Of a stretch of 64,000 nt of DNA, positions 51,732 through 62,628 are shown piece by piece. The DNA comes from Ichthyophis bannanicus (Eukaryota; Chordata; Amphibia; Gymnophiona; Ichthyophiidae): NCBI GenBank assembly GCA_033557465.1, contig CM066033.1:1243425523-1243489522 (forward strand), in the 5' to 3' direction. A program made the position numbers and the translations under genes. The first letter of the stretch is position 1. Each line of letters begins with the position of its first letter. A model generated the notes under the pieces. It made no database searches. It saw only the letters and a list, made by a program, of their open reading frames with translations, and was not told the DNA's origin.

Positions 51732-54700
51732 CCTCTTGCACTTCAGTCGTAGTTATGAGATGACCTTCTGGTCACCATTACTGATGCTCTCCTCCAGTTC
51801 TCTCACCTACTTGTCGGTGGATTTTAATATACACTTTCATTCACCCTCCTCTTCTCGTGATTGTGCCTGTGTAACCCTGGTTCAAGACTTAGCACTTGTC
51901 CAACACATTGTCCCAGCAACTCATGTGGCCAGTCACACCCTGGATTTGGTCCTTTCCTCCTCTCCTTCCATAATCCAGCTCTCCAACTTTGTAGCGACTC
52001 CACTTCCCTGGACTGATCATGCCTTTATCCAGTTTCATGTACAATTACCCTCTCTGCCCTCTTCATGCATCTTATGCATTTCCTCACCCCAAGAGGCATG
52101 TCGTTGGGCCCACCGCATGCTAGAGCAATTCCCTTGTGCAGACCTAATTTTCCCTTCTGACTTTTCTCAATTGCCAACTGAACAACAGGTCTCACTGTGG
52201 ACCTCCTCACTCACGGCTACTCTATACCACGTTTCTCCTTTGCAGCTATGACCAGTTACGTGCTCTACTCTCATCACAACCTTGATTTCACTCAGGGCTC
52301 CAACTCTTACGCTCTCAGTTGCGACACTCTGAGCACATTTGGCATAAGCATTGCACACCTGCATCCCTACAGCTTTTCAAGTCTTCATACCAGGTTTTTC
52401 GATCACAAGTCCAGCAGGCTAAGTGTGACCACTTTTCTAATGTTATCTCCTCAGCTCCTAACTCCTCTTGCTGCCTTTACTCAATACTGAAACCCCTGTC
52501 CACTCTGCAATCTCAGTCATCACCACCTGACTCCTCTGAGGTCCCATCAGCCTCCCAGCTGGCCCTCTTCTTTGACACCAAGGTCCAATCTTTCCATTCT
52601 TCTTTCAATCCCTGCCCATCTCCTATTGAGTCTTCCTCCCCTCCCCCTTCCCTTCTTCCCCAGCCTCCCCCCCTTCTCTCGTTCATTCCTGGTCTACATT
52701 CCGCCCAGTCACCTCCTTGGAACTTTCAAAATTGATCTCCACCTCATATAAAACCTTTTGTGCGTTAGATCCTATCCCCTCAGTTTGAAACCTTCATTGG
52801 CATTTCTCCCCCTTGTCCTTACCATCCTCAACAGTAGCCTGTCGTCTGGTGTTTTCCCCTCTACCTGGAAGCATGCGATTGTTCATCCCCTCTTAAAAAA
52901 ATCTTTCTTTGACCCTCTTGATCCCTCCAACTATCGCCCTATTTCTAATCTGCCATTTCTTGCTAAAATTATGGAAAAAGTCATCTTTTCTCAGTTATCT
53001 CACCATCTTGACTCAATCCATCTACTTTATCCTCGTCAATCTGGTTTCCATTCAGGGCTTAGCATCAAAGCTATTCTGCTCTCTTTCCTTAACGACATTC
53101 ATACAGCTCACAAACGTGGTGACATTACTCTGGCAGTTACTCTGGAAGTTTCCCTCTGGCAAACGTGGTGACATTACTCTGGCATTACTCTGGCAGTTTC
53201 CTTCGATCTTTCAGCGGCTTTTGATCTTGTTGACCACTCTCTTCTGCTTTCATGACTATGGGATTCTGGGTTTCGTGGGATGGTCTACCAATAGTTTCAC
53301 TCCTATCTTTCCTCACGTTTCTTCTCAGTGCATTTCAACTCAGCCTCCTTTGATCACGTCCCCCTGTGTTGTGGTGTTCCTTGGGGCTCTGTTTTGGCCC
53401 CCCTCCTTTTTAACATCTTTTTAGCACCCCTTGCCCTCCTTATACAACAGTTTGGGTTATCCGCATATTATTATGCAGATGACATTATTCTGCTTCATCA
53501 TACTACACATCAGCCAAATCTCTCCATACTCAACGACTGTTTGCAGCACATCTCTACCTGGCTTTCTTCCAACTATCTTCATCTTAACCTGTCAAAGACA
53601 CTTGCAATTTGGTTCACTCTCAGTAGCCCATGTCCCACAGTTGCCCCAACTCTCGCTGGTACTGATATCCCTCTAGTCTCCTCCATCCGTTATCTTTATT
53701 TATTTTATTTATTTATTTAATGTCTATTCTATACCGCGCTCTTTAGAATCAGTGCGGTTTACAGTTAACAAAATTTGTACCGTGCAGACAGAACCTGTGC
53801 TGTCCTTACAATGAACAGGTGTTACAACTTGGGACTAACAGGGGTAACTATGTACAGGCTGAGCAATCCGGTCGCAGGTGACCGGATCGGCTGGCAACTA
53901 GCTATTTACAGGTTGTCTAACTATATACAAGCCTGACCCTTGATTCCATGCTTACCTTTCAAGAACATATCTTACTCCTTTCCTGCCGTTCCTTCTATTA
54001 CCTCCGTTAGATATGTGCCATCCGCCCTTTCCTCTCCCCGCAGGCTTTGACTACTCTGCTCTTGTCTTTGATAATGTCTCGTTTAGAATTTCTGTAACCT
54101 GGCCTTCACTGGTATCACTAAAACACAACTTCATCGCTTACAACTGATACAGAATACTGCTGTCCAGATCGTCACCCAGTCCTTCCGCAAAGACCATATC
54201 ACACCCATTCTCATCAATTTACATTGGCTTCCTATAGCCTATTGTTTTCAATACAAAATCTTAACACTGACTCATCATGTTATATACACCAGTACTCCAC
54301 AATAGTTGGCTGACTTATTGCAATTCCACACCCCCTCTCACAGCCTTCGCTCTATGCATATTAACAGTCTGGTGCTCCCATCTCCCTCCCGTGCTCACCT
54401 CCAGTCCACCTGGCACTCTAAATTTTTTTTTCTGGGACCCTCTCTATAGAACTCTCTTCCCTCTGCAATACGGAAGGAGCCAGTTTTTGTGAAATTCAAA
54501 ACACTTTTAAAAACTCATCTTTTTCAATCTGCTTTTGATTTGCCATCCACCATTACCTAAACTCTCTCCTCCAGATCCTCTATAGTACCTCTATGCTATC
54601 TCCCACTCCCCCAAATTCCCTCTTACTTACTCTTTTCTGTTTTCCTTCTCCTTTTCTCTTTCCTGTCATTTAATGGAGTTCTTTTCTTTTCTTTGGCCTA

Positions 54701-54785
54701 AGGCCATTGTTTTTTGTTGTTGATTGTGAACCGCCCTGGATTAATAAGGTGTGGTATATCAAGTATTTTGATAAACATAAACATA
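51732..54785 (+). mobile_element. L2-type LINE, endonuclease to 3' end
   Basis: Endonuclease text at 51736-52251 (LVQDLALVQHIVPATHVASH, TLDLVLSSSPS, PLPWTDHAFIQF). RT at 52758-53171 (PSNYRPISNLPFLAKIMEKV, QSGFHSGLSIKAILLSFLND) with the catalytic AYYYADDIILLHH at 53328-53720. The C-terminus lies near 54120-54500 (SLYRTLFPLQYGRS). The tail is gaaccgccctggattaataa ggtgtggtatatc. Frames are broken in at least four places, and a local duplication sits at 53113-53190. The empty site is visible at about 56630. Confidence 0.87.
53697..53930 (-). mobile_element. L2-type 3' tail inserted within the L2 RT
   Basis: Begins with a tttattta run and attctataccgcgctcttta gaatcagtgcggtttac, the inverse of L2 tails. 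The host L2 reads SIRYL before it and LTLDSMLTFQEHI after it, so the insert splits one conserved motif. Confidence 0.8.
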
Positions 54786-55600
54786 AAAGATATCTAGAAA
54801 CAATTTATATTTTTCAACTCAAAGAATATTTTACCCCATTCTTCCTTCTTTGCTAAGTTATACTCTGATTTGATCTAAATTAAAAGCTCACTGCTGATAC
54901 TAGGTCCTGACAGATTTAAACTTAAACTAAAAGCTCTCTGCTGTTTTTAAATTTAAACTAAAAGCTCTCTGCTTATACTAGGCCCTGACTTGAGTTTTAA
55001 ATGTAAACTTAAAGCTCTCTGTTTTTAAATTTAAAATAAAACTGTGCTTATACTAGGCCCTGACTGAGTTTTAAATGTAAACTTAAAGCTCTCTGCTGAT
55101 ACTAGGCCCTGACTGAATTTTAAATTTAAACTTAAAGCTCTCTGCTGGTTTTAAATGTAAACTAAAAGCTCTCTTCTGGTTTTAGAAGTAATCTAAAAGC
55201 TGTTTTATGGTTTTAAAAGTAAACTAAAAGCTTGGACTAAAAGGTCTCTGCTGGATTTTAAATTTAACCTAAAAGCTATCTGCTGATACTAGGCCCTGAC
55301 TGAGATTTAAATTTAAACTATAAGCTCTCTGCTGGTTTTAAAAGTAAACTAAAAACTTAAACTAAAAGCTCTCTGCTAGGTTTTAAATGTAAACTAAAAG
55401 CTATCTGCTGATATTAGGCCCTGCTGAGTTTTACATTTAAATTAACAGCTCTCTGCTGATATTAGGCCCTTACTGAATTAACAAATACACTGGATTCTAA
55501 AATACACAGATTTATTAGTTTTAACCCAAAGAATTCCCTTTTCCCCAAGATTTAGAGAACTTTCCAGAAGTAAATACAGTACTTACAAGTGCAAATTTCT
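54786..55600 (-). repeat. CR1 5' region: array of ~45-bp monomers
   Basis: On the plus strand, units of aaagctctctgctgatacta ggccctgactgagttttaaa tttaaact recur with variants at about 54890-55470. The array lies just upstream (in CR1 sense) of the ORF1 of the minus-strand CR1 at 50186-51731. It plausibly represents its 5' UTR, analogous to promoter monomers in other LINEs. The promoter role is inference. Confidence 0.68.
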
Positions 55601-56599
55601 TTCCAGCAGAAGCAGTCCGATTTCGTAGTCCTTCAAGTTGTTCTACTTTTTACATCCCCAAATAATAGCCAGGTCTTCTTAAATGGCCTTATGTATTTTC
55701 TGTGTTCTTCTTCACCTGTCTGTCTTATTAAACTGTAAGCTTCAAGAAGCAGAGTCTTTCTACTATGTATGCCAGTACCCTGTCTTTGGCAGCCGTCCAT
55801 TCCACCATGAGGAGAGAGTAAAGGCATCCACCCTGAGGGGGCAAATGTCTGTGGCCATCCCCATCTACAAAAAGCTACAGGCCAAGGAGCAGAGAGGTTG
55901 GAAGGTATTTTGGGCTCAAGCCTACACCAACATTACAACCGTGCAAATCCTGCCATCACCCCCAATCAGGACTGTACCAAGCTAGAAATGCGCCCTGTGC
56001 GATTAAGGAATCTGGAGCCCCCTCCACCCAGCCACATTCAGCAATTCACTATTTTTGATCTTCCTGGAAACCCAGTAATGATATCAGCTACCCCTTCTGT
56101 GCTTGCACCCTGTGCGGCCGCACTGCTCGCACAGCACTTGGTACGGCCCTGCCCCAATAGCTCAGAATGAAAGCAGCCCACTTTGCGAAGGGAAGGAGCA
56201 AAGAAGGGAGTTGAAGGACAGGCTCCAGAGGAGTAAAGCAACCTCAGAGTCAGGAGCATTTGCAACACAGCACCAGTGACCTGCATCTGTAGAAACCACC
56301 AACTCGGAGGTACACTGTGAAACTGAGTAGGTGCAGGGGGAAGGGATCCCCTCTCAGAGTTACCATAGCAAGCTTGAAGAGAGTTGAAGAGAGAGGCTTG
56401 GAATAAATTTCCAGCAATAAGAAAGGAGTAACAAAGATGAAACTGCTTGTAATGGAGTTCTGTTTTTGTTGTCTCTGCCATTTGTGTTTTTGTTATTGTC
56501 TGTTACAGTGTTTTGAGAAGGGAAGAGGAGTGAGTGGTCTTGTTCATAGCAACCCCACTAAATTTTACCAAGAGTAGAGACTGAAAGACTGCATTAAAT
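55601..56599. other. Unassigned stretch
   Basis: Near 56100-56155, ctgtgcggccgcactg and ggtacggccctg look like a hAT-type end, but I could not find a partner or TSD. Frames of 90-147 codons show no domain features. Confidence 0.4.
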
Positions 56600-56876
56600 T
56601 CTTAGATCTCTTGCCTCCTAAGTGGAAGGACTCTTTGAAAAGATATCTCGAAACAATTTATTTCTTTCAACTCAAAGAATATTTTAGCCTTCTTCCTTCT
56701 TTGCTAAGCTATACTCTGATTTGATTCAAATTAAAAGCTCACTGCTGATACTAGGTACTGACAGATTTAAACTTAAACTAAAAGCTCTCTGATGTTTTTA
56801 AATTTAAACTAAAAGCTCTCTGCTTGTACTAGGCCCTGACTGAGTTTTAAATGTAAACTTAAAGCTCTCTGCTGAA
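56600..56876 (-). repeat. Second copy of the CR1 5' region, without the L2 insert
   Basis: cttagatctcttgcctccta agtggaaggactc (as at 51700-51731) continues directly into gaaaagatatctcgaaacaa (as at 54783), then two monomers. It shows the unoccupied L2 site. Confidence 0.82.
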
Positions 56877-57338
56877 ACTATGATTACAACCATCCAAGAG
56901 CAATGCATAAGAGCATAAGAACATAAGATAAGCCATACTGGGTCAGACCAAGGTCCATCAAGCCCAGTATCTTGTTTCCAACAGTCGCCAATCCAGGTCA
57001 TAAGTACCTAGCAGTCTCCCCAAAAGACACAACGCTTGTATTGGGTCAAGCAGTGATATCCTGGGTCCCTTTTAATAATGTTTTATGGACAAGTTCCTGG
57101 AGGAAAGGTCCATAAGCCATTATTAAAAGGGACCTGGGATATCACTGCTTGATCCAATGCAAGCGTTGTGGAACCTGTGTCTTTTGGGGAGACTGCTAGG
57201 TACTTGTGATCTAGATTGGCCACTGTTGGAAACAGGATTCTGGGCTTGATGGACCTTGGTCTGACCTAGTATGGCATTTCTTATATTCTTATATTCTTAT
57301 GTTCTTATGCATTGCTCTTGGATGGTTGTAATCATAGT
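56877..57338. repeat. Inverted duplication of a CR1 3' end plus flank
   Basis: The left arm starts actatgattacaaccatcca agagcaatgcataag and runs through an inverted CR1 tail to about 57090. The right arm (57107-57338) is the reverse complement, including the 34-bp non-CR1 flank. The loop is ~16 nt near 57091-57106. Arms differ by a handful of substitutions and a 9-nt gap. Because the flank is duplicated too, two independent CR1 insertions do not explain it. Confidence 0.85.
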
Positions 57339-57390
57339 CTGCCAAGCAGCAGGCACAGATGCTGCAAGGGCTACACACATGCAAGGAGTT

Positions 57391-57413
57391 ATAATAATAA
57401 TAATAATAATAAC
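57391..57413 (+). repeat. (ATA)n microsatellite
   Basis: About seven perfect ata units. Confidence 0.95.
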
Positions 57414-57452
57414 TAGTCTCCATTTCTGTTACCCAGTGATATTAGCAAAGAG

Positions 57453-57930
57453 CAGGGCCTGCCTGCCCACTAGGAAGACTAGGGGGCTTGTTTACAAAGC
57501 CGCGGTAGCAGTTTCCCATTGGGGCCGCGGCTCCGATAACGATTGGAAACCGCTACCGTGGCTTTGTAAACAAGCCCCTGGGTGTCTGCTTAGGGCAGCA
57601 GAGCCTGGTGGGCAGCCCAACTCCATTTTGAAAGTGGCAGCACAAAACCGCTGCTTTGAAAATGGAGTAAAGCCGCTGCTGCCCCAAAATCTATCTCTCT
57701 CATCTTGCGGTGCGGCGGCCCGGCTTTGTTTTGAATGTGGCAGCAGCTCCAGCTCAAAACAGAATCAGGATGCCACCACAAGATGAGAAGATGGATTTGG
57801 GGGGCGGTGGCGGCAGCGCTGGCAGGGAGGAGGGATACCGGCAGCAGGGGGGGATGCGTTGGCAGCAGCAAGTGGAGCGGCATGGCTGAGGCTTCTGCCT
57901 GGGGCAACAGAAAACCTTGGACCACTCCTA
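57453..57930. mobile_element. Non-autonomous hAT, 478 bp, containing a MITE
   Basis: Flanked by gcaaagag at 57445-57452 and 57931-57938, an exact 8-bp TSD. The left end cagggcctgcc fits hAT; the right end is diverged (ggaccactccta). The interior is CAG/CTG-rich and holds the MITE at 57483-57578. Confidence 0.75.
57483..57578. mobile_element. 96-bp Harbinger-like MITE, internally deleted
   Basis: Same ggggcttgtttacaaagcc ends as 30995-31122. The left arm lacks a ~15-base block present in the right arm. Flanks TAG and TGG may be a mutated 3-bp TSD. Confidence 0.85.
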
Positions 57931-58214
57931 GCAAAGAGACAAGGACACAATGCTGAGCAGGAAAATTGAACTAACTTTACTCTCCCCCCTCCTACCCAAC
58001 TATTACCCATGCCACTTAGTGGCCCTGATGTTTATACAACTAATACCACAATCAAGATACTGAGATATTTGTTACTCTCAATCATGGTGCTTCATTCAGT
58101 TGAAGGTAAAGCTCATCAGCAGGGTAGATAACTTTCATTCCCCATGGACACTAAGCTGCTCAGATGCATGAAATAGGTTTGCATACAACTGAACCACCAT
58201 TTATGAAATCTGCT

Positions 58215-58400
58215 AAAATGCAATGTGTGACTCTGAGTCAGTGTTGATTCCTGGCGACCCAGCAGCTACTAGTTTTCTTGGCAGTTTGACTGGAAGTAGA
58301 TTGCCAGTCCTTTCTTCCGAGGCAATGGAGGATTAAGTGACTTGCCCAAGACAACAATGAGTGCTAGTGGGAATCAAACCCTGGTCTCTTGGTGCTCTAA
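58215..58400 (-). mobile_element. tRNA-derived SINE, copy 3
   Basis: Near match to 9518-9725: cttggcagtttgactggaag tagattgcca, then aagtgacttgcccaag and gtgggaatcaaaccctggt (inverse of a B box). Its left part (gagtcagtgttgattcctgg cgacc) also resembles the inverse of the RTE end at 42990. Confidence 0.62.
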
Positions 58401-58439
58401 CCATATTCATTAAGAGTAGCCTGAAAACCTAGGTGACCT

Positions 58440-59640
58440 GGTATCTACAGGGACCAGAGTTCGGTTACCCATGCTCATCAACGAGATGCTTTTATCAGCT
58501 CTTTATTATCGTAATGCATTGTATACTGGATTGCCTCATTCTACATTAAAAGCCTTAGGGACCAATATTCTAAGACCTGAACTAGCCTGCCAAGGGAGCA
58601 GATCACGCTATTCAACAGCATTATCCAGATAGTGTCGCTGAGGATCTCCACTATCCAGTTAGTGCAGGGGCAGTCTGTGGGCAGAGCTCCAGCAGTTACC
58701 TGGTTAGTGCAATTTTCAGTGTCCCCTGCCTGGACAACGTAGGCCACATGTAAAGCAGGCAAGCGTCGGCTGAAAATCTCACTCACTGGGTAAGTGCCAG
58801 CACTGCCCAGCAAGTGCCACTCTGCCCAGATATTCAGCAGCTGCTCCTATCCAGATACTGCACTGAGACCCTGACCTGCTGATATTTAAGTGCCTTGGCT
58901 GACTGCCCTGGTGTTTGAATATCGGTAGTTTGGAAAATTCGGCTCTTACAGTATGTGAAAAATGAGATGGTTCGTTTGGTGATTAGCTGTTTGAGCATGA
59001 AGCTTATTTCACCACATCTGGTTACCCATTACTGAGGGGTTGAAATTATAGGGGCTGATATTCCAATGAAGCTGAGCTCTCTAATTTGTGACCTATTTTC
59101 AGCCAAATGTAGGAACCTTGCTTTTCAGCTGAAAGTTCATCTTAATTTAGGAGCTTAAAAGTTATCCTTATAAATTTAGACCTGCCATTCATTTGCCTAG
59201 ATTTATGAGCCTAGTGCTAAGCTCCTACATTTTTCCCTGCCCTACATCCACCCCTGTTGCCACCTATTTTTTATGCTCCTAAATTTAGAAGTTTAATAAA
59301 AATTTAAGGATAAATTTAGGGACAACCCAGGCCAGTTTAGGAGCATCACTCTCAAAGCTAGGAGCATAAATCCTTTGAAACTGGCCTTTAACTTTTAATG
59401 ATACTTTATAGAGCTCATTATGGTAGTACCACTGCTTATATTCGGAGCTCTGTGGACTCTTATGTGACTGGTAGAGCCTTACATTTATCTAAAGGGGGCC
59501 CATTAGCTGTACTGTTGTTGAAAGCCTCTCGCAAAGTTAAAACCAAGGATCGTGCATTTTGTGTTCAACTGTTTTGTGGAACAAACTCCCTTTTCTCAGT
59601 TCGAAAAACTTAGGACATTGTGTCTCCATCATGTACCCAC
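58440..59640 (+). pseudogene. Decayed L2-type RT C-terminus with two inserts
   Basis: Plus-strand traces: LLLSALYYRNALYTGLPHST near 58485, LLQYVKNEMVRLV near 58943 and SRKVKTKDRAFCVQLFCGTN near 59530. These follow the order of L2 C-terminal blocks. Segments 58560-58938 and 59055-59395 have no L2 text and look like insertions of unclassified elements. Low similarity, so old. Confidence 0.5.
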
Positions 59641-60620
59641 TCTCCACTTTGACTTCAAAACCACGACTCACCCTAAGAGGCCACTGGGCAGCTAGCTATC
59701 TTTTGAAATGACCTCTAGCGATAGCATGGCATTTCACATGAAAAACAGCACATAATGTATGAGGGTTTTTTTTGCATGTTTTCAAGTTATTATGGAAAAT
59801 AAGTAATACTCCACCACTTTACCTCTGCATGATTGATGCACAGTGGCAAAAACTGGGGGCAGAAGCTGTGAAATTAGGACATATAGAGGCACATTCAGAC
59901 ATGTGGGTCCACGGGCCATCCAGACATCTGGACAGCCCGGGTGTACCCGATTCTGCTCCTGCGAGGACTAGATGTCCCTGTGGGAGCAGAATCACAGCAC
60001 AGTAGCTGGACTTCCAAAAGGTGCCTGATTCAGGCACCCCAGACATCCAGCCACTTCCCTGGCTAACTCAGCCAGGCTTCTCCATGGTGAGTATTCTAAC
60101 TACTAATCGTGGGCTAATTCCGTCGAGCTTGCTCCTATAAAGAATATAATGAGTCGGTCTAGCTCAAACTGCAACTATTGGAATCTTATAGAGAAACATA
60201 GTATCAGGCTACCAAGGTCTCAGTTTAAAACAACGCAGCAATAATTCAATTCAAGAAAAAAGTTTTATATAAAACTCCTGCTGCTGTTCACATCAATGAC
60301 CTTTTACCGGTGCCGTCTACTTGCTTCACTTTATGTTTTTCATTTATTATATTTTTTTGATTTTTACTTTTTTTGTAATTATAAAAAATGGTGCTGTCTT
60401 CTTTTTCAATATTTTAATGTCCTCTTTTTTTATTATTCTAAAAAATGGCGCTTATTGCCCAACTGTAAAGATCAGTTACTACGCTTCACGACCATGCTGC
60501 AGTATCGTTTCTATTTTCTATTATCCTCTTATATTCAATCCCAAAACTGCATGCTGAATCGTGCTGATGATACTTCATTGAATAGAAAAGTCCAATTTGT
60601 CCAAGGCAAAATTCACACTT
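59641..60620. other. Unassigned stretch with a small hairpin
   Basis: gattctgctcctgcgaggac (59949) pairs with tccctgtgggagcagaatc (ending 59993). AT-rich from 60240. The 108-codon frame at 60296-60622 is low complexity and unsupported. Confidence 0.45.
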
Positions 60621-60749
60621 AACTTCTATAACCGGACTCCAGACTTCACGTTTGTTCTGATAGGATCATTCTCCACCGTGGCTGCTATTGTTAAACCTCT
60701 GGTGGCTATATCCGAAGTATCATACTGCTTGAAATCACTCCCAACGCCA

Positions 60750-60797
60750 GTGATCTAAGGCGCCCAAGCGTTTCGTTGTGACAAGTTCTTCAGGGGA
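60750..60797 (-). ncRNA. Hammerhead-like motif, PLE 3' region (tentative)
   Basis: The minus strand has CTGAAGA, a TTG/CAA stem II, GAAA, and CGC-ttgg-GCG as stem III. CTGANGA is the permitted consensus, but the base paired with the last GAAA adenine is C rather than T. Stem I is not evident. It may be a decayed or misread ribozyme. Confidence 0.32.
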
Positions 60798-61135
60798 ATT
60801 TTTTCTCTCAAACTGACCTGAAAGATGTAACGAACCATGCTAAATTTCATCTTGTTCCACTTAAAACTACAAGGGTATGTGATGTATTAGAGAAATCTGC
60901 TATACCTGCAAAAAGCTGTTTTCGCTCTTGAACCAACTCGGAGGACGCCTTCCTCTCTTCTCTCCGTCAGCTGTTAGAGAATTCCGCGCATGCGGCTTTC
61001 CGAAGCTAACTGAAATTTAAAGGGCTCCTCTGGACTCCTCCCCCTCGAGAGGGGTCCAACGGGAAGAATCTATCCATAACTTTAAAGATCCTTTCACGAG
61101 TTTGCAAACTGACTTACGGCTATGTACTGGGTCCC

Positions 61136-62224
61136 TTATATGCATAGGTGCCAATCAATAGTGGCATTTAAACCAAATGGTATTACTGTGTTCAGTTGAA
61201 ATATCCAACGCTGCTCCAATCGGGTCAACAGATGTTCTTTCGTCCAGCTGCCCCTACTAGTTAAAACTTGGTCAATTGCAAAGCATTTCAGTTGTTCAAA
61301 GCTATGCTTTTCCAGGAGACAATGTTGGACTATGGGGGCTGCCACCACACCTCGATTAAGTCGACTACGATGTTCTGCCAAACGGAGTCGTAAAGCCCTT
61401 ACTGTCTTGCCAATATACAGCATCCCACATGGACAGCGAATGACATAAACAACATAAGATGATTGACAGGTTGTAGTACTTCGTATATGATAATATATCC
61501 CTTGATGTTCAAAATCCACCACATCCACAGTCACCTCACATACACTGCACTCTCCACACCGTCTATGTCCCAATATTTGAACAGGTGGCTCACTCCCCTC
61601 CTGACAACTGATTCTTGAGGGGCTAAGTTGTTCCTTAAAGTTCCTTCCCCTACTCCACACGCATCGGATCTTCTTATCGGTGAGTCCCGGGATTGTAGTC
61701 AAAATCGCACTATGTGTAGTTAAAATTTTTTGAACGGAACTGCTCAAATGAGAGTACTGGGTGATAAAATTAATCCTGTTAACATCCAAATGCTCCCGGG
61801 TACTACGTGCTTGACCCGAAGTTGTGAGTAACAATGTTCGTTCGTTATACAAAGCTCTAGTGTGGGTGCGTCGTACCAATCGTTCGGGGTAACCCCTAGA
61901 CAAGAAATTCTTTATCAGTTGCTTAGACTTCCGCCGATAATCTGAGACATCTGAACAGTTTCTGCGGAACCTAAGAAATTGAGAAAAGGGGAGCCCCGCT
62001 TTCAACGACCGCGGATGGGCACTTGTAAAGTGCAAAAGAGTGTTGCGGTCAGTTTCCTTCCGATAAATAGTGGTGTTCCACATATGGCAACCCCTTGAGA
62101 CCTCCACATCCAGGAAATGAATCTTGTATCTATCATATTGCATTGTAAACTTAATATGGGAATCTCGGGAATTAAGCCAATCAAAAAATGATTGTAAATC
62201 TTCTTCCGTCCCCCGCCATATCAA
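61136..62224 (-). CDS. PLE RT C-terminal part plus GIY-YIG endonuclease, open fragment
   Basis: 362 codons without interruption. The start MIWRGTEEDLQSFFDW lies just past the RT catalytic DD, so the protein is N-terminally truncated. IHFLDVEVSRGCHMWNTTIY and RKETDRNTLLHFTSAHPRSL are RT thumb blocks (residues 35-75). CGECSVC (about 221) is the PLE Cys cluster, and YVVYVIRCPCGMLYIGKTV (about 253-271) with LRLAEHRSRLNRG is the GIY-YIG nuclease. PLE nucleases nick the target for priming. Near-intact condition suggests recent insertion. Confidence 0.9.
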   Translation of the reverse strand: MIWRGTEEDLQSFFDWLNSRDSHIKFTMQYDRYKIHFLDVEVSRGCHMWNTTIYRKETDRNTLLHFTSAHPRSLKAGLPFSQFLRFRRNCSDVSDYRRKSKQLIKNFLSRGYPERLVRRTHTRALYNERTLLLTTSGQARSTREHLDVNRINFITQYSHLSSSVQKILTTHSAILTTIPGLTDKKIRCVWSRGRNFKEQLSPSRISCQEGSEPPVQILGHRRCGECSVCEVTVDVVDFEHQGIYYHIRSTTTCQSSYVVYVIRCPCGMLYIGKTVRALRLRLAEHRSRLNRGVVAAPIVQHCLLEKHSFEQLKCFAIDQVLTSRGSWTKEHLLTRLEQRWIFQLNTVIPFGLNATIDWHLCI

Positions 62225-62228
62225 AAAA

Positions 62229-62628
62229 ACTGACGGCGGACATAGATAAGTTACAAGTCACTTTGAAAGATTCAACCACCTCTGATCAATTTACTCAGAA
62301 GACAGCTGATATTCAAGCACAGATAACAACAGTGCGACAAGAGGTGATGGGGAAGAAAACCAAGAAGCTAGCACGGGATAATTCAGATTACACGGTGGGA
62401 TATGTTTATCCCTGGCAGAACGCCAACAGGAAAGTATCCCGACGGTCTAAGAAAAAGGTCCAATTTGCAGATTATTCTGACGAGTCAGATGAAACTAGTA
62501 CCAGCACCTCTTCAAAGGAACGGAATTTTTCCAAAGACAAGGGCGAGTCTGTGAAAAAGAAAAGAGAAACCGAAGACAGGGATACCAGGGGACGGTCTCA
62601 AGAACGAAGATACCCCAAGAGAAAATAG
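62229..62628 (+). CDS. PLE upstream protein region, charged, 5'-truncated
   Basis: LTADIDKLQVTLKDSTTSDQ opens the real PLE part; the ATG at 62188 lies in the antisense neighbour and is not its start. The region is Lys/Asp/Glu/Ser-rich (YSDESDETSTSTSSKERN) with a basic end (SQERRYPKRK). It resembles the N-terminal region that precedes PLE RTs. The stop at 62626-62628 falls inside an open overlap with the RT frame (one base back), which is open from 62499. Confidence 0.7.

Larger units (their letters stand above)
60621..62224 (-). mobile_element. PLE copy, minus strand, 5'-truncated
   Basis: 3' part of a Penelope-like element: an open RT-C-terminus/GIY-YIG frame (62224-61136) and ~500 bp of 3' sequence with a hammerhead-like motif around 60750-60797. 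It ends abruptly at 62224, facing an inverted copy. Confidence 0.85.

Noticed and set aside
55987..56170. hAT element with end at ggtacggccctg
   Set aside because: The end looks hAT-like but no matching left end or 8-bp duplication could be found.
57590..57934. Minus-strand 114-codon frame, Leu/Pro/Ala-rich
   Set aside because: Lies within a non-autonomous hAT with CAG/CTG-rich sequence; no domain features.
62188..62228. ATG at 62188 as the PLE protein start
   Set aside because: These bases belong to the inverted PLE copy; the real plus-copy text starts at the junction near 62229.
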